Source: Oscillospiraceae bacterium
GTDB taxonomy: Bacteria; Bacillota; Clostridia; Oscillospirales; Oscillospiraceae
NCBI GenBank assembly: GCA_017458335.1
Contig: JAFTFT010000026.1
Location: 1-34,657 of the forward strand
DNA length: 34,657 bases
Reading direction: 5' to 3'
The translations under genes were made by a program, and so were the position numbers. Shown in pieces: positions 12,318-21,522 of this stretch; within the stretch, counting starts at the first letter, position 1; each line of letters opens with the position of its first letter. The notes below the pieces were generated by a model. The model ran no database searches. It had not been told where the DNA came from and saw only the letters and a list, made by a program, of their open reading frames with translations.

Positions 12318-15227
12318 ATGCTGCAGCTGAGGAACATCAAAAAAGACTATATGGTCGCCGACACCAAGGTGCATGCGCTCAAGGGAATCGATCTCGAATT
12401 CCGCGAGAGTGAGTTTGTCGCGATCCTGGGCCACTCGGGCTGCGGTAAGACGACACTGCTGAACATCATCGGGGGTCTGGACCGCTTCAGCGCGGGAGAC
12501 CTGATCATCAACGGACGCTCCACCAGAAAGTTCACGGACGCCGACTGGGACGCCTACCGCAACCACTCCATCGGATTTGTCTTTCAGTCCTATAACCTGA
12601 TCCCCCACCAGACGGTTTTGGCGAATGTGGAGCTGGCGCTGACGATCTCGGGCGTCCCGCATTCCGAGCGCCGCCGCCGGGCGGAGGAAGCCCTGCGCAA
12701 AGTCGGGCTCGGGGATCAGCTTCAGAAGAAGCCGAACCAGATGTCCGGCGGCCAGATGCAGCGCGTCGCCATCGCCCGCGCCCTGGTGAACAACCCGGAT
12801 ATCCTGCTGGCGGACGAACCGACGGGCGCGCTGGACACCGAGACCTCTGTCCAGATTATGGAGCTGCTGAAGGAGATCTCCAAAGACAGGCTGATCATCA
12901 TGGTGACCCACAACCCGGAGCTCGCCGAGCAGTATGCCGGACGCATCATCCGTCTGAAGGACGGACGCATCACGGATGACAGCGATCCGTATCATGAGGA
13001 GCGTGTCACGCAGCAGGGCAGACGGATGAAACGCACCTCCATGGGGTTCGTGACGGCGCTCTCCCTCTCCCTCAACAACCTCATGACGAAAAAAGCCAGG
13101 ACGCTCCTGACCGCCTTCGCGGGGAGCATCGGCATCATCGGCATCGCGCTCATTATGTCCCTGTCCAACGGCATCCAGAACTACATCGACAAGGTACAGG
13201 AGGACACCCTTTCAAGCTATCCCATCACCATCCAGGCCGAAAGTGTGGATATGACCGGGATGATGACCTCGCTCATGGGAATCCAGGCCGCCGACGTGCA
13301 GAACCGGCACGACCGGGATGCGGTCTATTCCAGCACCATCATGTATGACCTGATGAATTCCATGGTCTCGGCGGAGAAGGAGACAAACAACCTGCGGGAC
13401 TTCAAGGCCTTTCTCGACGCGGACACAGGCGGGATCCGGGACTATATCAGCTCTGTTCAGTACAGCTATGACCTGGACATGAATCTCTATGCCGAGGATC
13501 CGGACGGAAACATCGTCAAGACGGACATAGTTCAGCTTCTGCAAGACACCATGAGCACCATTTACGGCGGAAACTACTCCAGCTTCTTTTCTACCTACGG
13601 CCAGTACTATTCCATTGCCAACGTCTGGCAGGAGATGCTTCCGGGAGAGGATGACGGGCTGGTAAACCCGCTGCTCTATGACCAGTATGATCTGCTCTAC
13701 GGCCACTGGCCGGAGAGCTATGACGAGGCCGTGCTGGTGGTGGACGACAACAACGAGATCTCGGACCTGGTGCTCTACGCCCTGGGGCTGAAGTCCAATT
13801 CCACCGTGGCGGATGACATGCAGGCCTTCCTCGCGGCGGAATCGGTGGAGAAAAAGCAGGAGAGCTGGAGCTATGAGGAGCTCTGCAGCAAGAGCTTCCG
13901 CTACATCTATCCGGCCGATACCTGGCGCATCGAAGACGGCGAGACCGTGGACCTGACGGCGGAGCAGCTCGGCCTGAAGTCCCTCTATCGGGACGGCCTG
14001 GAGGTACGGCTTGTGGGCGTCATCCGCCAGAACGCGGATGCCCTGTCCGGCATGATGACCGGCGCCATCGGCTACACCCACGCACTGGTGGAACACATCA
14101 TGGCGGAGGCGGAGACAAAGCCTCTGGTCCGCCGGCAGCTGGCAGATCCAGAGAGGGACGTGTTTTCGGGACTGCCCTTCCTGGATGATGAGAACGAAGC
14201 CCTCAGCAAGACGAAGAAGCGGGACGCCGCAAAGAATTACATCGCCGGCGCGACGGAGAAAGAGATTGCAGAGCTTTACGTCACCTACATGTGCGAGCCG
14301 GATGAGACGACGCTGAACGACATGCTGGATGAGCAGCTCGCGGGTATGGATCGGGCGGATATCGAAAAAACCGTTCTGGACTATTATCCCGAGTACCGCA
14401 GCATGCTGGAGGATCTGGATGACGACACGTTGTTCGACTATGTGCGGCAGATGATGTCCGAGCAGGTCAAAGCAGAATATGCGGCTCAAATGCGCTCCCT
14501 GTATGAGCAGCTCTCCGACCGCCAGCTTGCGGCGGATTTTGAACTGCTGTCCCTGAACGACGAAGATTATCTCTGGATCTATGACAACGCCATGCCCCCG
14601 GTCTATGCCGAGCTGACCCTGAAGGAAACGCTGAAGAAACTTGGCTATGTGGATCTGGACAGTCCGTCGGCCATCAATCTCTATGCCTCCACCTTCGAGA
14701 ACAAGGACAGCATCTCCGAGGCCATCGAGGCCTACAACGAGACTGTGTCCGAGGAGGACGAGATTCATTATACCGACATGGTCGCGCTGCTGATGAGCTC
14801 CATCACCACGATCATCAATGCCATCAGCTACGTCCTGATCGCCTTCGTCGGCATCTCGCTGGTGGTTTCCTCCATCATGATCGGCATCATCACCTATATC
14901 TCCGTGCTGGAGCGCACGAGGGAGATCGGTATTCTGCGCGCCATCGGGGCGTCGAAGCGAGATATCTCCCGGGTGTTCAACGCAGAGACCTTCATCGTCG
15001 GTCTCGCGGCGGGGCTCATCGGCATTCTGGTGACGGTCCTGCTGAATATCCCCATCAACATCATCGTCCATGACCTCACCGGGATTATGGCCATCAATTC
15101 GTCCCTTCCGGTGGCGGGAGCAGTGCTTCTGGTGCTGATCAGTGTGGTGCTGACCTTCATCGCGGGCCTGATTCCCTCGGGAGTGGCGGCAAAGAAAGAT
15201 CCCGTCATCGCCTTGCGCTCCGAGTGA
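12318..15227 (+). CDS. ABC transporter, fused ATPase and FtsX/MacB-type permease
   Basis: The 969-residue fusion has an ATPase domain (1-225) with Walker A GHSGCGKTT (38-46), signature MSGGQ (142-146), Walker B ILLADEP (162-168) and switch His198. The permease has one membrane helix at about 262-282, a large extracytoplasmic domain (about 285-825) and three C-terminal helices within about 830-960, including the conserved LERTREIGILRAIGASKRDI segment. This is the MacB/LolCDE mechanotransmission architecture, used for peptide, lipoprotein or antibiotic handling and not ordinary import. The extracytoplasmic domain is much larger than in MacB, as in many Clostridia members. A lipoprotein gene follows 124 bases downstream and may be its partner. 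The promoter carries a MerR-like operator. Substrate unknown. Confidence 0.9.
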   Translation: MLQLRNIKKDYMVADTKVHALKGIDLEFRESEFVAILGHSGCGKTTLLNIIGGLDRFSAGDLIINGRSTRKFTDADWDAYRNHSIGFVFQSYNLIPHQTVLANVELALTISGVPHSERRRRAEEALRKVGLGDQLQKKPNQMSGGQMQRVAIARALVNNPDILLADEPTGALDTETSVQIMELLKEISKDRLIIMVTHNPELAEQYAGRIIRLKDGRITDDSDPYHEERVTQQGRRMKRTSMGFVTALSLSLNNLMTKKARTLLTAFAGSIGIIGIALIMSLSNGIQNYIDKVQEDTLSSYPITIQAESVDMTGMMTSLMGIQAADVQNRHDRDAVYSSTIMYDLMNSMVSAEKETNNLRDFKAFLDADTGGIRDYISSVQYSYDLDMNLYAEDPDGNIVKTDIVQLLQDTMSTIYGGNYSSFFSTYGQYYSIANVWQEMLPGEDDGLVNPLLYDQYDLLYGHWPESYDEAVLVVDDNNEISDLVLYALGLKSNSTVADDMQAFLAAESVEKKQESWSYEELCSKSFRYIYPADTWRIEDGETVDLTAEQLGLKSLYRDGLEVRLVGVIRQNADALSGMMTGAIGYTHALVEHIMAEAETKPLVRRQLADPERDVFSGLPFLDDENEALSKTKKRDAAKNYIAGATEKEIAELYVTYMCEPDETTLNDMLDEQLAGMDRADIEKTVLDYYPEYRSMLEDLDDDTLFDYVRQMMSEQVKAEYAAQMRSLYEQLSDRQLAADFELLSLNDEDYLWIYDNAMPPVYAELTLKETLKKLGYVDLDSPSAINLYASTFENKDSISEAIEAYNETVSEEDEIHYTDMVALLMSSITTIINAISYVLIAFVGISLVVSSIMIGIITYISVLERTREIGILRAIGASKRDISRVFNAETFIVGLAAGLIGILVTVLLNIPINIIVHDLTGIMAINSSLPVAGAVLLVLISVVLTFIAGLIPSGVAAKKDPVIALRSE

Positions 15228-15262
15228 GCGCATGATATACTCATCCATGAAGCATTCTGCCT

Positions 15263-15295
15263 GTATACCTCCCCGCCGGAGGCGGGGAAATATAC
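15263..15295. terminator. GC-rich hairpin after the ABC transporter gene
   Basis: CCCCGCC (15271-15277) and GGCGGGG (15281-15287) flank GGA, with outer arms GTATA (15263-15267) and TATAC (15291-15295). It lies 36 bases past the transporter stop. The 17-base core is the exact reverse complement of the core of the hairpin at 21446-21462. No U tract follows, so it may be a weak terminator or an mRNA stability element. Confidence 0.45.
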
Positions 15296-15351
15296 CACGG
15301 CTCAGCTTCGAAACCTGACTCATCCTGTTAAAAAGAGTGGAGTGTAAACCC

Positions 15352-16419
15352 TTGAAAAGCAAGTTTGTTCAGAAAAAAACAGCTCTTGCCCTGGTGCTGA
15401 GCGGCTGCCTGCTGCTGAGCGGCTGCGGGGGAGTGCCCGCGGGAAGCACAGCTTCGCAGGCGACGGAGGCTCCGGCCGAAGAGACGGACGTGCCTCAGGA
15501 GGCGTTTCCGATCACCCAGGATCAGTCCGCGGAACTCGTGCAGGCGGAACCGGAGGAAACAAAGGACAGGCTCCTGTTCCACATCGAGCGCACGAGAAAG
15601 GATGCCTTCGATCCCGCGGAGGGAAATACCCGGATTCTGGAATACGCCTGGGACAATGTCCGGATGGAATCAAGCCAGTATCCGGAGGCCGCGGCCGCCA
15701 TCATGGAAAACCTGGCCGCCAGCCAGGACGTCTGGTATACGGGAACCGGGGAGATGGCCCCTGACAACTACGGCTACAACGCCATGCTGGAGGCGGCGGA
15801 AGACAGTTTCACCATCGCCCGGGAGTATGGCACCGTGCCGGAAGAATGCTGCGCCGAGCGCTTCGTCAGCGTGATCCGGGCGGATGACGCGGTTTGCGCT
15901 TTCCTCATCAGTACAGCCACCGATCTCGGGATAGGACCGAAGAGAACCGTGTATGAAGTGCGCTGCTTCGACCCGAAGACCGGAGAGTTGTTGCTCTCGG
16001 AGCATGCCGCGGAGGATCCGGGGCAGCTCCTGACGGATGTGAACTCACGATGGCAGGAGACAGTCATTTCCGAAACGGCCGACGTGACAATCCGGCCGAT
16101 GGATGATGTGTCCGCCGCCGGCGTCGAGATCGTGGATCAGGTGGTGATCGGCGACGGGGGAGAGGCATATCTGCTGACGTTCAGCGGTACGGCACTGGAC
16201 GTGGAGATCTGCGCGGTGACCTTCACGGACCGCTTCACGGTGGATCAGCAGCTCTTCTTCTGTAACGAGCTGAGCGACTGCGCCCTGCAGCTGGCGCTGA
16301 TCTTCCCGGGGGACCTGCCGAATACCATGCTGCGCTGGCGCGACAGCGCAGGGGAGCACGAGTATCTTGTCATGCTCTCCGGTGAGGATGGCCACATTTT
16401 TCTGGCTGCAGGCCGCTGA
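15352..16419 (+). CDS. Secreted lipoprotein, DUF4163/DUF3298-like (tentative)
   Basis: The 355-residue protein starts MKSKFVQKKTALALVLSGCL, with a basic stretch, a hydrophobic core and a lipobox LLSGC, so it should be lipid-anchored outside the membrane. Two overlapping LSGC candidates occur. A TTG start at 15352 is preferred because GTGGAG lies about 10 bases upstream; a GTG at 15337 is in frame but overlaps that site. After an acidic Ala/Thr/Glu-rich linker, the domain around YPEAAAAIMENL...YEVRCFDPKTGELL recalls DUF4163/DUF3298 proteins such as RsiV; this assignment is uncertain. It probably works with the ABC transporter upstream. A strong terminator hairpin follows. Confidence 0.75.
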   Translation: MKSKFVQKKTALALVLSGCLLLSGCGGVPAGSTASQATEAPAEETDVPQEAFPITQDQSAELVQAEPEETKDRLLFHIERTRKDAFDPAEGNTRILEYAWDNVRMESSQYPEAAAAIMENLAASQDVWYTGTGEMAPDNYGYNAMLEAAEDSFTIAREYGTVPEECCAERFVSVIRADDAVCAFLISTATDLGIGPKRTVYEVRCFDPKTGELLLSEHAAEDPGQLLTDVNSRWQETVISETADVTIRPMDDVSAAGVEIVDQVVIGDGGEAYLLTFSGTALDVEICAVTFTDRFTVDQQLFFCNELSDCALQLALIFPGDLPNTMLRWRDSAGEHEYLVMLSGEDGHIFLAAGR

Positions 16420-16459
16420 TTCAGGATCGGAACGGAAGAAATACAGAACTCTTTTCCTG

Positions 16460-16496
16460 CCCGCCCGGCGAGAGCCGGGCGGGTATTGTGCTATTT
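16460..16496 (+). terminator. Terminator after the lipoprotein gene
   Basis: A perfect 10-base stem CCCGCCCGGC (16460-16469) / GCCGGGCGGG (16474-16483) with GAGA loop is followed by the moderately T-rich TATTGTGCTATTT. It lies 40 bases after the lipoprotein stop and before the arginine operon promoter. Confidence 0.75.
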
Positions 16497-16538
16497 GCAT
16501 AAGAAGCGGACAGCGAAGAAATCCACAGTTTGCAAGTC

Positions 16539-16607
16539 TGCATAAATATGAAAAGAGCACTTGACTTTTTTGGAATTGGGACCTATAATCACCGCATAAA
16601 TATTCAA
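16539..16607 (+). promoter_or_regulatory. Arginine operon promoter flanked by two ARG-box-like repeats
   Basis: TTGACT (16561-16566) and TATAAT (16584-16589) with a 17-base spacer form a strong promoter. The decamer GCATAAATAT occurs at 16540-16549, upstream of the -35, and again at 16594-16603, just after the -10. The repeat starts lie 54 bases, about five helical turns, apart. The extended forms (TGCATAAATATGAA and CGCATAAATATTCA) resemble degenerate ArgR boxes (TGAAT-4-ATTCA). Repression by ArgR/AhrC with arginine is therefore likely but inferred. Confidence 0.65.
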
Positions 16608-16622
16608 TAAGGAGCTAATATT

Positions 16623-17837
16623 ATGAATAAATCCGATATCAAAAAAGTCGTTCTTGCATATTCCGGCGGTCTGGACACCTCCATCATTATCCCCTGGCTG
16701 AAGGAGAATTACAACAACTGTGAAGTCATCGCCGTTTCCGGCAACGTGGGCCAGGCGGACGAGCTCGAGGGGCTGGAGGAGAAGGCGACGAAGACCGGCG
16801 CCTCCAAGCTCTATATTCTGGATCTGACGGACGAATATGTGGACGACTACATCATCCCCTGCATGAAGGCCGGCGCCGTCTATGAGGACTATCTGCTGGG
16901 CACAAGTCATGCCCGGCCCTGCATCGCCAAAGGCCTTGTGGAGATCGCCCTGAAGGAAGGCGCGGACGCCATCGTCCACGGCTGCACGGGCAAGGGCAAC
17001 GACCAGGTTCGTTTCGAGCTGGCCATCAAGCACTTTGCGCCGAACATGCCGATCATCGCACCCTGGCGTGAGTGGAACATCAAGTCCCGTGACGAGGAGA
17101 TCGACTATGCCGAGGCGCATAACGTCCCCCTGAAGATCAACCGCGAGACCAACTACTCCAAGGACAAGAACCTCTGGCATCTGTCCCACGAGGGCCTGGA
17201 TCTGGAAGACACCGGAAACGAGCCGATGTATGAGAAGCCAGGCTTCCTGGAGATGGGCGTCTCTCCGCTGCAGGCGCCGGATGAACCCACCTATGTGACG
17301 CTGGACTTCGTGCAGGGTGTTCCGGTGGCGCTGGACGGCGAGAAGATGAGCGCCAAGGAGATCATCCTGAAGCTGAACGATCTTGGCGGAAAGAACGGCA
17401 TCGGCCTGATCGACATCGTTGAGAACCGCCTGGTCGGCATGAAGTGCCGCGGCGTGTACGAGACCCCGGGCGGCACGATCCTCTACGCGGCCCACAAAGC
17501 GCTGGAGACGCTCTGCCTCGACAAGCTGACCATGCACGAAAAGCAGAAGCTCGCCATCACCTTCGGCGAGCTGGTCTACAACGGCCAGTGGTTCACCCCG
17601 CTGCGCGAAGCGCTCAGCGCCTTCGTGGACAAGACCCAGGAGCGCGTCACCGGCAAGGTAAAGCTCAAACTCTACAAGGGCAACATCATCAAGGCCGGCA
17701 TCTGGAGCGACAAATCCCTCTACAGCGAAGAGATCGCCACCTTCGGTGAAAGCGATTACAACCAGGCGGACGCCGCCGGCTTCATCAACCTCTACGGACT
17801 GCCCATCAAGGTGCAGGCCATCGTCGACGGAAAGTAA
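16623..17837 (+). CDS. argG: Argininosuccinate synthase
   Basis: ArgG joins citrulline and aspartate using ATP to give argininosuccinate, the penultimate step of arginine synthesis. The 404-residue length is normal. The N-terminal PP-loop for [11 protein letters not shown] (13-20), is intact, and other family segments are present ([32 protein letters not shown]). The ATG at 16623 follows AAGGAG. It is the first gene of the nine-gene arginine operon, right after the operon promoter, and argH follows after 3 bases. Confidence 0.97.
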   Translation: MNKSDIKKVVLAYSGGLDTSIIIPWLKENYNNCEVIAVSGNVGQADELEGLEEKATKTGASKLYILDLTDEYVDDYIIPCMKAGAVYEDYLLGTSHARPCIAKGLVEIALKEGADAIVHGCTGKGNDQVRFELAIKHFAPNMPIIAPWREWNIKSRDEEIDYAEAHNVPLKINRETNYSKDKNLWHLSHEGLDLEDTGNEPMYEKPGFLEMGVSPLQAPDEPTYVTLDFVQGVPVALDGEKMSAKEIILKLNDLGGKNGIGLIDIVENRLVGMKCRGVYETPGGTILYAAHKALETLCLDKLTMHEKQKLAITFGELVYNGQWFTPLREALSAFVDKTQERVTGKVKLKLYKGNIIKAGIWSDKSLYSEEIATFGESDYNQADAAGFINLYGLPIKVQAIVDGK

Positions 17838-17840
17838 GCC

Positions 17841-19217
17841 ATGGCGAAGATGTGGGCCGGCGTCACGGCCGGCAGGACCGACCGCCTGGCGGATGACTTC
17901 AATTCGTCCATTCGCTTTGACAGCCGGATGGCCCGCCAGGATATCACCGGGAGCATCGCTCACGCGGCAATGCTCGCGGCAAAGGGGATCATCTCCGAGG
18001 CGGACTGCGATGCTCTGACCGAGGGCCTCACCGGGATTCTGGAGGATCTGGAGAGCGGAAAGCTCCTGATCGACGAAAGTGCGGAAGACATCCATATGTT
18101 TGTCGAACAGGTTCTGACCGAGCGCATCGGAGACACCGGAAAAAAACTCCACACGGCCCGCAGCCGGAACGACCAGGTGGCGCTGGATCTGAGAATGTAT
18201 CTGAGAGATGAGAGCGACGAAATCGCCGCTCTCATCCGCGGCTTTCTTCATGTGCTCACCGATCTCGCCGAGAAGCATACCGAAACCATCATGCCGGGCT
18301 ATACGCATCTACAGCGAGCCCAGCCGGTGAGCTTCGGCCATTATATGATGGCATACGCGATGATGCTGCTGCGTGATCTGGACCGGCTGAAGGACTGCAG
18401 AAAGAGAATCAACATCTCTCCCATCGGCTGCTGTGCCCTGGCGGGGACCACCTACGACACCGACCGGTATCTGGAGGCGGAGAAGCTGGGCTTTGACGGC
18501 ATCTGTCTCAATAGCATGGACGGCGTCTCGGACCGGGATTTTGCCCTGGAGCTGCTGAGCGCACTGTCGATTCTCATGATGCACCTCTCGCGGCTCTCTG
18601 AAGAGCTGATCCTCTGGGCCAGCTGGGAGTTTCGTTTTATCTCCTTCTCCGATGCCTACACCACGGGTTCTTCCATCATGCCGCAGAAGCGCAACGCCGA
18701 CATGGCCGAGCTGGTGCGCGGGAAGACCGGGCGGGTCTATGGGGACCTGATGGGCCTGCTCACCACGCTGAAAGGCCTGCCCCTTGCTTATAACAAGGAC
18801 ATGCAGGAGGACAAAGAGGGCGTTTTTGACGCCTGCGACACGGTGAAGATGTGTCTGAAAATCATGACTCCGATGCTCGCGACCATGACCGTGAACCGGG
18901 AAAACATGCTGCGCGCGGCGCAGGGCGGCTTCATCAACGCCACCGATCTTGCCGACTGGCTGGTGAAGAAGGGGATGCCCTTCCGGAATGCCTATAAGAT
19001 CTCCGGGCAGCTGGTGCGGACATGCATGGAGAGCGGACAGGTTCTGGAGACGCTTCCGCTGGAGACGTACCGGACGTACAGCGAACTCTTCGACGAAAGC
19101 CTCTATGAGGCAATCGACCTGAAGACCTGCATGGAAAAACGGATCAGCGAGGGCGGCACTTCGGCGGCCTCCGTGGAAAAGCAGATTGCGTTTGTCAGAA
19201 AGGAACTGAACCAATGA
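17841..19217 (+). CDS. argH: Argininosuccinate lyase
   Basis: ArgH splits argininosuccinate into arginine and fumarate, the last pathway step. The 458-residue protein belongs to the fumarase/aspartase superfamily. It shows TARSRNDQVALDLRMY (105-120), YTHLQRAQP (154-162) and the signature loop GSSIMPQKRN (276-285) containing the catalytic serine. Length is usual. Its start lies 3 bases after argG and its stop overlaps the argC start (ATGA), implying coupled translation. Confidence 0.97.
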   Translation: MAKMWAGVTAGRTDRLADDFNSSIRFDSRMARQDITGSIAHAAMLAAKGIISEADCDALTEGLTGILEDLESGKLLIDESAEDIHMFVEQVLTERIGDTGKKLHTARSRNDQVALDLRMYLRDESDEIAALIRGFLHVLTDLAEKHTETIMPGYTHLQRAQPVSFGHYMMAYAMMLLRDLDRLKDCRKRINISPIGCCALAGTTYDTDRYLEAEKLGFDGICLNSMDGVSDRDFALELLSALSILMMHLSRLSEELILWASWEFRFISFSDAYTTGSSIMPQKRNADMAELVRGKTGRVYGDLMGLLTTLKGLPLAYNKDMQEDKEGVFDACDTVKMCLKIMTPMLATMTVNRENMLRAAQGGFINATDLADWLVKKGMPFRNAYKISGQLVRTCMESGQVLETLPLETYRTYSELFDESLYEAIDLKTCMEKRISEGGTSAASVEKQIAFVRKELNQ

Positions 19218-20128
19218 CAAAGGTTTTTATAGACGGCAGCGCCGGCACCACCGGCCTGCGGATTCATGAGCGCCTGGCCGATCGGAAGGAACTGGAGATC
19301 CTGAGCCTGCCGCCGGAGCTGCGGAAGGACAGGGCGGCCAGGGAAGAGATCCTGAACGCCGCGGATGTGGCTTTCCTCTGCCTGCCGGATGCGGCGGCGA
19401 TTGAGGCGGCGGACCTGGTGCACGGCGATACCGCCGTCATCGACACCTCTACTGCCCACCGCACCGAGCCGGGCTGGGACTACGGCTTCCCCGAGCTCCA
19501 CGGCCTGCGGGAAAAGATCGCCGTCAGCCGCCGGATCGGAAATCCCGGCTGTCACGCCAGCGGATTCATCTCCCTGGTGGAGCCCCTGGTGCATGAGGGC
19601 CTGGTATCCCCGGATACGGCTTTTACCTGCTTCTCGGTGACCGGATATTCCGGCGGAGGAAAGAGCATGATCGCCGACTACGAGGCAGAGGGAAGAGACG
19701 CAGCGATGGATTCGCCCCGGCAGTATGCCCTGGGCCAGAGCCACAAGCACCTGAAGGAGATGGTGAAGATCTCCGGTCTCACGACGGCCCCGTTCTTCTG
19801 CCCGATTGTCGCGGACTATTACAGCGGCATGGCGGTGACGGTGCCCCTGTTCCGGAAGGACCTGAAGGGAAGCGTCGAGGACGTGAAGCAGCTCTATCAG
19901 GCCTGCTACCACAGCAAGATTGTCCACTATAAGGAATATACCGAAGGTCTGATCGCCGGAAACGCCCTCTCCGGGCGCGACGACATGGTGATCACGGTGG
20001 CCGGCAACGACGAGCGGATCCTTCTGATCTCCACCTTTGACAACCTGGGCAAAGGCGCCTCCGGTGCGGCCATCCAGAACATGAACATTCTTCTGGGACT
20101 TGACGAAACCACCGGACTTGCAGTATAA
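19214..20128 (+). CDS. argC: N-acetyl-gamma-glutamyl-phosphate reductase, short type 2 form
   Basis: ArgC reduces N-acetylglutamyl phosphate to the semialdehyde with NADPH. At 304 residues it matches the shorter ArgC type, not the roughly 345-residue form common in Bacillus. The nucleotide-binding start is VFIDGSAGTTGLRIHERL, and the catalytic Cys113 lies in GNPGCHASGF. The start overlaps argH by 4 bases. argJ follows after 37 bases. Confidence 0.95.
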   Translation: MTKVFIDGSAGTTGLRIHERLADRKELEILSLPPELRKDRAAREEILNAADVAFLCLPDAAAIEAADLVHGDTAVIDTSTAHRTEPGWDYGFPELHGLREKIAVSRRIGNPGCHASGFISLVEPLVHEGLVSPDTAFTCFSVTGYSGGGKSMIADYEAEGRDAAMDSPRQYALGQSHKHLKEMVKISGLTTAPFFCPIVADYYSGMAVTVPLFRKDLKGSVEDVKQLYQACYHSKIVHYKEYTEGLIAGNALSGRDDMVITVAGNDERILLISTFDNLGKGASGAAIQNMNILLGLDETTGLAV

Positions 20129-20165
20129 CAGAGCGAAACTGAACCCCTTTGAAGGAGAAATAACC

Positions 20166-21401
20166 ATGAACAATCCTGTTTCATCGATCAAACCGGTCAG
20201 CGGCGGCGTCTGTGCCGCAAAAGGCTTTCAGGCCGCCGGCGTTTACTGCGGGATCCGGAAAAATCCGAACAAGAAGGATCTTGCCCTCATCGTGAGCGAT
20301 GTGAAGGCGAATGCCGCAGCCGTCTATACCACGAATCTTGTCAAGGGCGCTCCCCTGACCGTGACAAAAAGCCACATCGCCGACGGCAAAGCCCAGGCGG
20401 TCATCTGCAACAGCGGCAATGCCAACACCTGCAATGCCGACGGCATCGAGATCGCCGAGACCATGAGCAGCCTTCTGGCCGATGCGCTCTCCATCGCGGC
20501 GAACGACGTGGTCGTGGCATCCACCGGCGTCATCGGACAACCGCTTCCCATCGCCCCCATCGCCTCGGGCATTCCGCCTCTGGTGGCAAACCTGTCTCCG
20601 GAGGGAAGCGGGGAGGCCTGCAGCGCCATCATGACCACCGATACGAAGAAGAAAGAAGTCGCGGTGGAGTTTGAACTGGACGGAAAGATCTGCCATCTGG
20701 GCGGCATCGCCAAGGGCAGCGGCATGATCCACCCCAACATGGCCACCATGCTGGTTTTCCTGACCACGGACGCCGCAATCAGCGCGCCCATGCTGCAGAA
20801 GGCGCTCTCCGGCGATATCCGGACCACGTTCAACATGATCAGTGTGGACGGCGACACCTCCACCAACGACATGGTGACGATTCTTGCCAACGGCCTTGCC
20901 GGCAATACCGAGATCACCGAGGAGGGCGACGATTTTGCGACCTTCATGTGCGCCCTGAACACCGTGAACGTCCAGCTCTGCCGGATGATCGCCGGGGACG
21001 GCGAGGGCGCGACGAAACTGCTGGAATGCTCCGTCACCGGGGCGAAGGATGACAAGGCGGCAAAGACCGTCGCCCGCAGCGTCATCAGCTCCAGCCTGAC
21101 CAAGGCGGCGATGTTCGGCGAGGACGCCAACTGGGGCCGCGTGCTCTGCGCCATCGGCTACAGCGGCGCGGACGTCGATGTGCAGAAGGTGGGGGTGGTC
21201 TTCCGCTCCGTGGCGGGCGAGGTCACCGTCTGTGAAAATGGAGCCGGCGTTCCTTTCTCCGAGGAGAAGGCGGCAGAGGTCCTGCACGAGAAAGAGATCG
21301 ACATCCTGATCACCCTCGGCGACGGAGTGGCTTCGGCCACCGCCTGGGGCTGCGACCTCACCTATGATTACGTAAAGATCAACGGAGACTACCGGACCTG
21401 A
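20166..21401 (+). CDS. argJ: Bifunctional ornithine acetyltransferase / N-acetylglutamate synthase
   Basis: ArgJ moves the acetyl group from N-acetylornithine to glutamate, recycling it, and in bifunctional forms also makes N-acetylglutamate from acetyl-CoA. The 411-residue precursor carries the self-cleavage site in KGSGMIHPNMATML: cleavage between Ala193 and Thr194 would expose Thr194 as the nucleophile. The start at 20166 was chosen for its AAGGAG; the frame stays open 66 bases further upstream into argC. No argA-like gene is present here, consistent with ArgJ starting the pathway. Whether it is mono- or bifunctional cannot be told by eye. Confidence 0.95.
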   Translation: MNNPVSSIKPVSGGVCAAKGFQAAGVYCGIRKNPNKKDLALIVSDVKANAAAVYTTNLVKGAPLTVTKSHIADGKAQAVICNSGNANTCNADGIEIAETMSSLLADALSIAANDVVVASTGVIGQPLPIAPIASGIPPLVANLSPEGSGEACSAIMTTDTKKKEVAVEFELDGKICHLGGIAKGSGMIHPNMATMLVFLTTDAAISAPMLQKALSGDIRTTFNMISVDGDTSTNDMVTILANGLAGNTEITEEGDDFATFMCALNTVNVQLCRMIAGDGEGATKLLECSVTGAKDDKAAKTVARSVISSSLTKAAMFGEDANWGRVLCAIGYSGADVDVQKVGVVFRSVAGEVTVCENGAGVPFSEEKAAEVLHEKEIDILITLGDGVASATAWGCDLTYDYVKINGDYRT

Positions 21402-21437
21402 GCTCCACACAACGCTCAGCGATGACAGAACGGAAAT

Positions 21438-21470
21438 CATCTCATCCCCGCCTCCGGCGGGGATGAGATG
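21438..21470 (+). repeat. Perfect 15-bp-arm hairpin between argJ and argB
   Basis: CATCTCATCCCCGCC (21438-21452) and its exact complement (21456-21470) flank a TCC loop. There is no U tract and the operon continues, so it more likely sets mRNA processing, stability or partial attenuation than full termination. Its core CCCCGCCTCCGGCGGGG is the exact reverse complement of the hairpin core after the ABC transporter (15271-15287). Confidence 0.65.
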
Positions 21471-21522
21471 GAAGATGCCGTCAAATCTGTAGATTATGCA
21501 AACAAAAACGGGAGACCCTGAC

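Noticed and set aside
15337-15351. GTG at 15337 as lipoprotein start
   Set aside because: It overlaps the best ribosome site. TTG at 15352 gives a standard basic signal-peptide start.
13212-15362. Long minus-strand frame opposite the ABC transporter (716 codons)
   Set aside because: It is antisense to a strongly conserved transporter, is rich in His/Gln/Arg as expected from a mirrored GC-rich gene, and has no recognised domain.
16491-18308. Minus-strand frame opposite argG/argH (605 codons), and the similar 606-codon frame at 23792-25612
   Set aside because: Both lie antisense to well-conserved arginine genes with perfect motifs and lack ribosome sites and domains.
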